Assembly (NCBI GenBank): GCA_963573305.1
Contig: OY754330.1
Location: 5,022,001 to 5,086,000 of the forward strand
Length of the DNA stretch: 64,000 nt
From: Pyrrhosoma nymphula
Taxonomy: Eukaryota; Arthropoda; Insecta; Odonata; Coenagrionidae
Reading direction: 5' to 3'
Part shown: one piece after another, positions 12,281 to 21,605 of the stretch
Layout of the letters: every line of letters begins with the position of its first letter
How positions within the stretch are numbered: position 1 is the first letter of the stretch
The notes under the pieces: model-generated
What the model saw: the letters and a program-made list of their open reading frames with translations, nothing else
Databases searched by the model: none
What the model was told of the DNA's origin: nothing
Translations under genes and position numbers: made by a program

Positions 12281-13370
12281 AAACGGGTCCAATCGCGTGC
12301 AGTTCTCATGCGTGGGAGAAAAGAATTAAGAACTCCATCAGGAAAAAAATTAAAAATTTTCTCGTTACGTTGATGAATAAAAACACCCTTCGGGTATAAA
12401 ATACACGCGTAAAGACTTCAAATAAAATCATTAGAGATTATATTCTGCTTTTGGCGTTTAAAAGTCCCCTTTGGAAGATTACTTGAACAATGAGGGAGTG
12501 AGGAATTAGGAAAATAACTGAGAAATACCCGTCAGCTCGCCCAAGTGAGACACATCGGAGACGGAAAGGGCGATGCTGCGGTCCACCCGTGCTCACGGCG
12601 GCGTGCATCTTATCTTCGGGGGGTGAGCAATTGGGTAGGGGATGCCGTCGCCTTACCCCCACCCCCCCGGAAACGAAACTAACGAGTTAAGAATAAACAG
12701 TCGAAAACGGATGGCAAACTGTCGAACATTCGATTGATCCTTGCTTATATTTATTCCTTACGGCGGGAACTCAATCTTTAACAGTGAAGCAGATATTGGA
12801 AAGGAATAATGAACATAAGTGATAAGTATTTCAAAGAATTAGCACCTTCAGACTCAAATTTTCGGTAGTTAATAATTGCACAATCTCTTACATTGAATAC
12901 ATACTATGAAATTTAACGGTTTTACGTAAGAAAAAAATCATTAGGTCAATTTTGCCAAAACAATTTGCCAATGCTAAATTCTAGGTGAGAGAGAGAGAGA
13001 GAGTAGCAGATGTGAAGAAACGACTTCTTGCGAATGGAACGTTTTCTATACATCCGGTCATTCCTCGTCACTGATGTAGCTGCTCTGTCAGTGATGGACC
13101 CACTACCGACGAATTCGTTCAATACTTCGCAAACGCTATCGTTTCATATTCACCCAGCTCTATTTCCAAATGATTTTCCCGATTGCGGGATCGTAAATAT
13201 TGCAACGATGTCAAACACATACATAGTAGGCCGAAAATACAAAAGAGGGACAAAATAATGAGGAAGTCGACAAATTCATGTACTTGGTGAAACAATTTGG
13301 GAAGAGGTGGTGTTCCGCGGGAGTAATTTCTTCCACACCCAGTCGTGCACCATTCGCTTCTCCGCTCACG
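12281..13370. other. Intergenic DNA with GA microsatellite; no gene
   Basis: There is a short (GA)n run at about 12986-13003. The remaining sequence is AT-rich to mixed and shows no supportable gene or element. Confidence 0.55.
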
Positions 13371-13379
13371 GTCATACGT

Positions 13380-14080
13380 CACCACGCACCGACGGTGGAG
13401 AGGTCACCAGGGGGGAAGGGGGGAGGTGGTCGAAGGAGATGCACACAGGAGGCGACGACCGACCTGCGAGAGAGAGATAAGACACGGGAGGAGGAAGAAG
13501 ATGGCCGATTCTGTTTCTGTGGGGGGAGGGGGGTTGCGAGGAGGAGGGGGGAGTCAAGGGCCCCTTGGGAGCAGCATCCCTCTGCCCTCCACCTCCCCTC
13601 CCACCTAGCAACCGACGGTTGGTCCATCCAGATCGATGCGCGCTTCTCTCTCTCTCTCCCACCCACCCCCTCTCCCCTCCCACCCACCCCACCCCCAACC
13701 AACCCCCGATACAGACGACGGAGGCAAGTGTAGGGCGGGGGGCGGTCCTGAGGGAGGAGGAGGAGTGCGGGGCTGCTTCTGCCTCCTCTCTCTCCCTCTC
13801 CGGGGGCCCCGCCTCGCCCATTCAGCCCCTCGCCCCCGGGGGCGAGGAGGGCCCCGCGTGGCTCTCGGGGGCGCCTCCTTCGGCGGGGGAGGAGTGGAAT
13901 GAGGCGAAGGAAAGAGGCGAGGTGGCTGAGGCCGTGTGTCCGTGCGTAGCCACGATTGTTGTTATTTTGCCAGAGAGAGAGGAGGGAAGGAGGAGAGAGA
14001 TAGGGAGAGGGATCTCGTTGCCTTCTCCGGATCAAGATGGACGATTGGAGCGGCTCGTCGACCGCTCTCGCAGCAACGCA
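13380..14080. other. GC-rich island, switching purine/pyrimidine strand
   Basis: The plus strand is G-rich at 13405-13555, C-rich at 13640-13705, and then mixed GGGGGC/CCCCGG at 13735-13900. Open frames in all six phases are composition artefacts. No splice-bounded coding segment could be recognised. Confidence 0.6.
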
Positions 14081-14535
14081 CACCAGACTATCTTCTGAAC
14101 CTTCGCTGCGAGTGTCCGCTCACATCTGTGGCTTACGAACCACATTTCACGCACTGTACCAGAACCACATACGAACTGTGGACTGCGCGTGGTGACAAGT
14201 CCACGAAAAGAGTGGCGGTAGTATTGGATTAATCAACTCATTTTGTGCATATTGTTTTCAGTATTTATAATTTGGACATGTTACTATGTCGTTGAATATG
14301 GAAGAGAGAACTATGTCAAATACATAAATCCTACTTGTTTAAAAAAAAAATTCAATATCATGCTTCCGCCACGAGGTCACCCATTTAATTTCCTGTTTTG
14401 GAAGCACCGTGCAATAATCTGCACAGGTGAGAAGGGCAGACCACCACCAGTCGGTTTAACAAGGGTAATTGATATTGAGGGGAGCAAGAGATTGGCGTCG
14501 TTTAATGACCCACAAGGTTTCCTAGGCTTCCCCCG

Positions 14536-15265
14536 ATGAACATTCCTTTGCGTGTATTACAGGGGCTCCTGGATAACTTCCGTGAAGCAACAAGGAGAAT
14601 GGGTTCGAAGGTGAATGTGTCCGAGACCAAAGCAGTTGTTTTTGAAAGGGAGATTGGGATGAATGATTGTAATATGAGAGTTAGTGATAAAATAATTGAA
14701 CAAATGGACGATGGATCTCGGCTGAATGCTTGCAAAAGATTGAAGGACAGTTCAAGAGATTGGAAGGAGTGCGAATACCGAAATAAAGGCGCAGGTAGTA
14801 TGTGGAGCATATCAAGGAATGAGTGTTTGTCTAGGGAAACGAAAACCGTAATGTCAAAAAGTGTTCTCCTCCCGATGTGGCAGCGACACCTAGGTATATC
14901 AGGATAAGTATAAGAGTAGGCTAACTGCAATAGGAATGGGATGCATGAGAAGTGTTTAAATGGATGGATACGTTCAATGGATATGTTATGATGAATGAGT
15001 CTCACGCTCCTCTGTGCAAATACAAAAATAGCTCCAACTACTTTAAGAGAAGGAATAGTCTTAAGAACAAGAGAGCCGGTATGAAGCAACGTACCAATCA
15101 AATAGAAGAGAGCAAGAGAGACATGCAGGGATTGGGCATTACGGAGGAAATAATTAAAAGGGAGCCAGTTATCTAAGACAAATATGAATAATTAACAATA
15201 AGTTGTTCAACGTTACCTACCCCGAAAGGGAATGGCTTGATGGAATTATGAACGTAAACATTGAG
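14536..15265 (+). pseudogene. RTE-like LINE relic, C-terminal part of ORF2
   Basis: A 123-codon frame (14536-14907) begins with LQGLLDNFREATRRMGSKVN, followed by VSETKAVVFERE. This is the segment right after the catalytic YADD block in RTE/R4-like endonuclease-type LINEs (compare the usual RRMGLKVN..KTK.MVF). It continues with CLSRETKTVMSKSVLLP, matching the usual NLSRE.K..VYKSVLLP. After a frame loss, SRLTAIGMGCMRSV appears near 14930. The plus-strand segment around 14922-14945 is nearly the same as the minus-strand LINE at 60.8 kb. Both copies also end with a CTACCCC(G/A)AAAGGGAATGG-like tail (here near 15220). It is dead: the catalytic core is missing and there are frameshifts. Confidence 0.75.
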
Positions 15266-17258
15266 CGGGTAACAGCACTATTTTTTTGACCGTAGTCAGC
15301 GGTGCTCGTTTAAATGAAATGGAAAATAATCGGAAAACACGAGAATCCCCCTGGCATCTGCGCTTGGTGCACGTGGCGTGGGGAGATGTGGTGCTCGCCA
15401 CGCGCCGGACGGCCAAGCCCGAAGTGGCGATGCCGCTCGCGCCGATAACGGATTCAAGGGACGCTCTCCTCAACAGCAGCCGTCTCCACACCCTTTCTCC
15501 GGACACTCCTCCGCCCCCCCCCCCACGGCGGCGAATCGAATGAACAATTCAGCAGCCAGACACACTCCCCAAGCAAGTGAATATGACCGAATCTCTACAA
15601 AGGACGGCAAAGATTTAACATTCGCAATCGCGAATTTTACGAGTGGCATCGGAAGCCAACAAACAAACCGTGGATTTTCTAAGGCGTGATGCAGTTGGTT
15701 GCAGAAGGTGTCGTGAGATCAACGACCACTAGAGGCGATGATCAAAGTTTAAAAATATATTTCGAGGATCGAACGAATGATTCAGGCCCAGAGTCATTCG
15801 GCCCACGTCGTCGACGGAGCGACGGTTTCGTCGTCAGAGCGACGCGACGGTGTAATCGCTTTCTCTTTATCTTCCGCACGCACGTGACAGGGAAGCGTGC
15901 GCCCGTCGCACCAAACGGCGACTTCCCCGCACGCCCCACGCGCGAATAGGCGGGTTCATCCAAAAAGGCACAGCTGTAGAAAGCATTTTGCATTGCCGAG
16001 TCGGGAGACCATATGTGATCCTCCAGCATTCTAAGGAGGAAGTTTTTCCTTCGAAAACAACGAAAGCTCTGACTCGGTGATTAGAAGACGCGGCCCTCGA
16101 CCTCGCGCGGAGTTGAGAGCGGGGTGCACGGAAGTCAGCTTTAATTTCGACCTGCGTGCCGGGCCATGGGTTAGTTCATCCGCGGAGGCACCACCAACGG
16201 TCGAATGTCGGTCTACGAAGGGCCGCACCACGTGGAAAGGCCCTCGCCAAATGAATCGCCACGCCTCTCTCAGCACGTGCGGGTTCGCCCCGACCGCACC
16301 CAGCCACACCCGGCGCGGCAGCGGGGAGCGGGAGTTTGGATGCACGGCAAGTGAGTTTTGAGATCTTTATGGACGCCTTCGTTGCGTGTAGGGCAAGGCT
16401 TAAAGAGCTCCATCTTTAAGTCGAGAGTACGCGCCGTCACGTGACTCTTTCTACAAGACACTATACATCTACTAGGCAACCTGACTGGCATCAAAATTTA
16501 TTAATCTTTTTAAATACAATTGAACACGTATGTAATATACCATCACTTTCAAAACCTTTTATTAAAAACGCGCTTCAAAATATTGCTATCATGAATATGG
16601 TATGTATTTGTAATATCGACAATTGTCAGCTTAATTATCTTTACATAGCAACCATTCCTACGATAACACATTATTGGGATCAGTCTTGTTGGGACTAGAC
16701 GTCACTGCTATCATATAAACAGGAAAAAAAACTAAAAACACCTATCCACAAGATGTCGGCAATTATTTAGACGCGTCGGAAGTCATCCAGCGATATTAAA
16801 AGGTAAAATGCGATGCAAAATTAAAAATACTTAGACAGCGCGCCGGTCTAATCTTGAGACGCATCAATGCACGCGTCAATGCACTGATTAGTCCTGCAGT
16901 GGCCAGGCACGCCTCAAGGAATTAATACTTCTGAATAGAATTGAATATAAATCTGGTGCGGAGGAAGAATGCCAACATCTCGAATGGCCGAATCGACTTT
17001 CTTTCTTGAGACGTTCCAAGAGAGACGACCGAAGAAATAATTTGGAGAAAACATGGAAAAACAAATGAATAGTCGCGACTAGAGCATTTCTGGCACGCTT
17101 ACTTCAGGCAGAGTGGTGGTCGCTCAGACGCAGTAAGTAGGTGAGTAAAAGACAAATGGTTTGATGTGGGAAGAAGGGAGGGGTATCGTACAAGTGAAGA
17201 GATATCGAGGCGTGAGGAGATTTAATGATAAGGACGTTCAGCAAAGTGCAGCGTATTA
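15266..17258. other. Intergenic DNA, no gene recognised
   Basis: Moderately GC-rich patches at 15370-15540 and 15780-16330 are followed by AT-rich sequence. Open frames of about 85-104 codons on both strands in the GC patches are mutually overlapping and lack known motifs. Confidence 0.5.
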
Positions 17259-18507
17259 AGGCCGTTTTACACGGTACATTTGTTTGTACAATCTATCGTG
17301 CGAACGCATGTACAGTCAAGTGTGCAAGAAAATATTGTCTGAACGACTGAATCAGACTAAATGTCGTTTTACACGATGAGTGCAAACGCACAATTTTCCG
17401 TGCAATTTAGTGGTAGAAATCGATCGGAATTCGCGAGTCTTTTGTTTATCATGTTTATGTTTCACTCTTGAACATATGTTTCACTCACGTATTTGACACC
17501 TTGAAAAGCTTTTCACCTGAAATTCGGAACCTCGACTCGACCATCTGCCTACTGATTATTCTCCCGGTTCAGAAAAAGCTCTCGTGGACTCTTATCTCTG
17601 GCTTTATATTCGACCTTTGCATAGTTTCGTTTTTTCTCATCTGGATTTTACGGCGACAAGTCATTGACGCTTCTCGCCGGATCTCCACTCTTGTTAGACA
17701 AATTTCGTGGGTTTATTATGTGTGTGTGACAAAGTGTTATTTTCAAGTGGTATAGCGGAACACCGGACCCTTTTTTTAGACCCTCCTAATTTCCCTCCCT
17801 TGTATTTGTACCAGTGTTTTAATGTCTATTTTTACGATTTCTATGTTACTTGCTAACCAATAGAAATAAAATGATTATCATTATATCAGGAGGGATATCA
17901 GGAACTCTACTTGAGGACCAGTCATAATTCTGGGGGAAAAGAACACAAACCCAAAGATCGCGATTACACTGAAAAACCAGAACACCAAATAACACGATGA
18001 AATGACGATGTATACATTTGAGCAACTTTGAGTTCTCTTCTCGGGTTCTAAACTGCTTCAAACTATTCATAATTGTCGACGTAATTAATTCTTACCTTGA
18101 GAATGAGTGACGAGTCGTCTCTCGAAACGTCAACAATTATGAATAGTTAAAACCGGTGGAGAGCCCGAGAAGAGTTTACTCATTAAAGATTATATACACA
18201 GGATAATATTTACTCTTAATATTCGACGGGAAAGTGTTAATCCTTTTTATAAACAACTTTATTTTCAATCGTAACACAGGCACCACAGTTTTCGCCACAT
18301 CTGCGCCATCTGTTGAATATTAACGATACTAACTGATCGAAATTGTATGATTGTCAGAATGGAATTAGAACAGGTTCTATTTTCCGTTCAGTCATTCATA
18401 CATTCGCACAAGCGTTCGCACAATTTGCCGCTTTACACGGTTCAATTTCCTGATACATGCGTTCGCACGATAGATTGTACAAACAAATGTACCGTGTAAA
18501 ACGGCCT
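17259..18507. mobile_element. PIF/Harbinger-like non-autonomous DNA transposon, complete ends
   Basis: The ends are perfect inverted repeats of 54 bp: 17259-17312, beginning AGGCCGTTTTACACGGTACA, and 18454-18507, its exact reverse complement. They are flanked by TTA on both sides (17256-17258 and 18508-18510). A 3-bp TTA/TAA duplication is the hallmark of PIF/Harbinger transposition. Sub-terminal copies of the same TTTTACACG motif lie near 17363 and 18424. The 1249-bp interior has no transposase or Myb-like gene I can recognise. The largest frame (17468-17755) is hydrophobic and unremarkable. A fold-back hairpin repeat (18030-18184) is nested inside. The perfect arms suggest recent mobility with a transposase supplied elsewhere. 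Confidence 0.85.
18030..18184 (+). repeat. Fold-back hairpin repeat, copy 2 (GAAACGTC core)
   Basis: Outer arms GAGTTCTCTTCTCGGG and CCCGAGAAGAGTTTACTC pair, as do inner arms AACTATTCATAATTGT and ACAATTATGAATAGTT. Between them at 18096-18131 is CTTGAGAAT, a 19-nt hairpin (18105-18123; 8-bp stem with one T-T mismatch and loop AGT), then GAAACGTC. The copy at 58.4 kb has the same flanks and the same 19-nt hairpin length but different paired bases. It lies inside the Harbinger-like element. Confidence 0.75.
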
Positions 18508-18510
18508 TTA

Positions 18511-19320
18511 GAGCTCCTTCGCCCCGGCGCGCCGCGGCGGCTTCTTCAAACATGGAAGACGTTGCTTCAATTGCAGTAGCCTTACAATTCGCTTGCAAGT
18601 GACTCTTCGATGTATAAGCACGGAATTTGATGGTTGTAGTGATCGACAGGGGTTGTTCTCGGCACACTTTAAGTCTCTCGGCAAGTAGCATTTTGATTCT
18701 GCGTTCATATCACATAACATGCGGTTAAAAACATTATCACGCGACCAATTATGGACGGACGAACGTGATAGTGTAACGCAATAAAATCGAAACGTCAATT
18801 TTGGAAGCATTGGCGTCGAATAAGTTCAGCAGCACGCATGCAATAGTCCGATGTTTCATGCGCGACTCAAATATCAGCCTTCGATTCCCTGGAATCTGCA
18901 CTCACGGGCAAGAGTGAAATGCTGACAAAAATGGAAGAACTAAACGATGTATCGGTTTAAGAGTAAACTCTTAATCCAATGTTTAATCCCAAGCGATGAA
19001 GCACATACTCGTTCGTCATTGTATTAAGACTGCACAACCTTCAATTCTCTGAATTACGGATGTGGTTGTTTTTTCTTTCCATCCACTTTTCCATTCCTTC
19101 TCACAGTCGTCTCCTATCAGGTTTCCGTAATCCCACGAATATATTCGTGAAATCTCCAATTGCACGGCCATAACAATCACCGCCGTGCGAAAGTATGTTG
19201 TTCCTCGCACCAAGGAACCAACATAATTCGAGGGGGGGACATAAGCGACGCAGGCACACAGAGCATGACGACAGAGTGACAAGGTCTCCCAGATACCGGA
19301 GTAATGGGTAGGGGCACAAA
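18511..19320. other. Intergenic DNA, no gene recognised
   Basis: Mixed composition. Short minus-strand frames run out of the transposon end and have no known motif. Confidence 0.5.
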
Positions 19321-20196
19321 ATGGACGTTGGTGGTGTGGGTGGGTGGGGGGGGACAGGAAGAGGAGGGGGGGAGGAGGTGGAAGGGATGAGAGGGGAAGA
19401 GAGAGAGAAGGGAACAACAGGTCCACAGGGAGGATGGGACTCATCCGCTCCCCCACCCCACCCCGACTTATCTCCGTCACCATGGATACGAGGCCACCCC
19501 CACTCGCGTCTCCCCCACTAGGGGGGGGGCGTGAGGGTTTTACCCTCACCGGGGATTGCGGGGGCGGCGGCAAAGGAAGGGGGGGGGGGTTGTTTCTCAC
19601 TCCCATCGGACCCCACATCTCCCATCCGCCCCCCCCCCCCCCCCCGAGAGCTCCCCAATCCTTCGCTCCACCTGGTCTACGACTACAATTGGCCGTATCC
19701 TAGCAACGGCCCCCACACCCACCCCCCTGCGCTTCACAGTGGCGCCCGCGCCGGGTGCGTCCGGATGCTGCACTCCATACCCTACCCTCCTCCCCTTCCA
19801 TCCGAACTTCGCAGTAGGCACACACTTCCTCCGAATATCTTCTGAACGAGTTCCCAAAAAGTGAGACGATAACTTGAACAAGTAGAGCTTTCCCCAAAAT
19901 AATTAATTACCAATATTTCAACACCCAGAAATTTATTTCACTTAAAACGTGCGAGAAAAGGTGTTTTTCACTTCATTTATAGATCGGGTATGATGATGAA
20001 CCAATCATTACAAAAAAGGGTGATGGACGTTTATTTTTTTAAATCCACTCTCTTGTTCAAGTAGGTACATGAGGTTTCCTAGTCAACTGGGAATCGGATG
20101 CGTCATCAAACACACCTCCCCAAGGGCCTTTTTGTTGAGGATACCGGGACTAGCCACGGTGGTAACCTTTACGGAGTCACCCGCAAGTCCACGTAA
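19321..20196. other. GC-rich island with 17-bp poly-C, then unique spacer
   Basis: The plus strand is purine-rich at 19321-19435 (GGTGGGTGGGGGGGG and GGAGGGGGG types), then C-rich, with an uninterrupted C17 run at 19629-19645. The 19780-20196 part is AT-rich spacer with nothing recognisable. No gene is seen. Confidence 0.6.
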
Positions 20197-20357
20197 GTGC
20201 GATACTCCACAGAGGAAAAATCATTCGCCTTGACCGGGATTCGATTCGGGACCGGGCCTCGGTAGCTTAACTGGTTAAAGCACTCTGCGCGAAATCGAGG
20301 GATCCAGGTTCGAATCCCGTTCAAGGCGAATGATTTTTCCTCCGTGGAATATCGCAC
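20197..20357. repeat. Head-to-head tRNA-derived SINE pair (palindrome)
   Basis: The plus-strand segment 20255-20319 is tRNA-like: GGCCTCGGTAGCTTAACTGG carries an A-box-type region, and GGTTCGAATCCC is a B box. It is followed by GTTCAAGGCGAATGATTTTT. The left side (20197-20253) is the inverted counterpart, with AAAAATCATTCGCCTTGACC next to GGGATTCGATTCGGG. The two SINE-like bodies therefore face each other and could fold into one long hairpin. The same GGCCTCGGT head begins the SINE at 41042. Confidence 0.75.
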
Positions 20358-20966
20358 CTCCCTAAGGGTGTTGCCTCCCCTGAGATCACGAAGTTAAAAA
20401 GCATCCTCCTCCTTGCATCGCTTCACGGCCAACACAGCTCGCGGTACAAATGGACGATCGGCCATTCGGCTAATTTAGAGTCGCCGATGAGAGCTTTGAA
20501 GTAAAACACTCATTCAAAAAACACTTGTTTCCAATGACTGACGGACACGAAAGGCGGCTGTGCTTCGGCTGTGCTGGGCGCGATTGCCCGATTGTCACGT
20601 AACCAGCACTTCCCGGGAACACGGCTTTGCCACTGACAGGCCCCTCGCTCCAGATCAACCTCAGGACCGCCCGAATCTCAAAGGGTGCAATTCAACAAAT
20701 GTCTCTCATTTTCAGAAAATTTACACCACAAAATAATGACAAATCACTCTTAGTTCTTGGAGATTCATCGAAATGGAATTTAGGTATTTAGGTATTTTAG
20801 GAATTTAGGTATTTTAGAAACAACGGCAAAATTTCCATTCCCATTTTCCATCTAACCGTTTCGTACATGGTCATTCCGTCAAGGGAAGATAGTGAAAATT
20901 TAATATCCAGATTTAATAGAGAACAGTTACTCATTTCCGTGGAACACTTAAATCTAACCTCAACTT
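20358..20966. other. Spacer with short ATTTAGGTATTT tandem repeats
   Basis: GGAATTTAGGTATTT-type units repeat three times near 20773-20818. No gene is seen in the remainder. Confidence 0.5.
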
Positions 20967-21527
20967 AAGGTAGTTTGAGAGAAAAATCACTTCACCTAGA
21001 ATTTGATGATTTTGACCTCATTTTAAGAAAACACTCTCATATTTCCAATGATATCAAAATATTAACCCCTTGCCGAACTACTTTTCGAGCGATTTGCCTG
21101 AAAATGTAAGCTGTTTTACATGGGATACATTACGGCTGTGCGCTCCAGAGGGAGAATATCAATCAAATTAGGAACTTATATAGCACCTAGATTTCATCAA
21201 AAAACTAACGGTGCGTAGATTGTATGTTTTTTCAACTATTTATAAAATATAATCTATAACTCGCCACAGTAATTTTGACAGAATCGCAAAAATACCTGCC
21301 GTTTTGAAGGGTTTTCAGCCGTACGGCGGGAAAAAATGAGTCAAGTTAGAGACTTATGTAGCTTTATTTATTTAATTACTGAGAATTTTGGTCTAAAGTA
21401 ACTATATCTATACGCCATTAATATTACAATATTCATTTCGTACTTTTTACAGACACTGAAATAAAAAAATAAAATTTGAAAATATGGTCTCCATTATGAC
21501 TAGGGAACTATTTCGCTCATACCACCT
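20967..21527 (+). mobile_element. 0.56-kb TTAA-flanked MITE family, copy 1
   Basis: The element starts AAGGTAGTTTGAG directly after TT, giving TTAA|GGTAG, and ends CTCATACCACCT followed by GAAG. Its reverse complement therefore starts AGGTGGTATGAG. The interior is closely similar to 37469-38019 and to the reverse complement of 59635-60199, including ATTAACCCCTTGCCGAACT, GCGCTCCAGAGGGAGAA and CCGTTTTGAAGGGTTTTCAG. There is no coding capacity. The terminal repeat of about a dozen bases and apparent TTAA context suggest mobilisation by a TTAA-specific (piggyBac-type) transposase, which is an inference. Confidence 0.75.
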
Positions 21528-21540
21528 GAAGAGCTCCTAG

Positions 21541-21605
21541 AGGAGCGGTAGCCTAGCCGAGAGTTCACTTACTGTTCTGTGGATCTCGGATTCAAATTCC
21601 TGAGA
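21541..21605 (+). repeat. tRNA-like / SINE fragment
   Basis: GCGGTAGCCTAGCCGAGAG resembles an A box and GGATTCAAATTCC a B box, with about 27 bases between. The tRNA cloverleaf is not convincing, so this is more likely a SINE head than a working tRNA gene. It starts just after the MITE at 20967-21527. Confidence 0.4.

Noticed and set aside
19687..19699. RFX X-box-like palindromes (here, 23.19 kb, 44.30 kb)
   Set aside because: Degenerate motif; a few matches in 64 kb are expected by chance and no ciliary gene is nearby.
20255..20319. Functional tRNA gene
   Set aside because: Has A- and B-box-like sequence but sits in a palindromic repeat with SINE body sequence and lacks a convincing acceptor stem.
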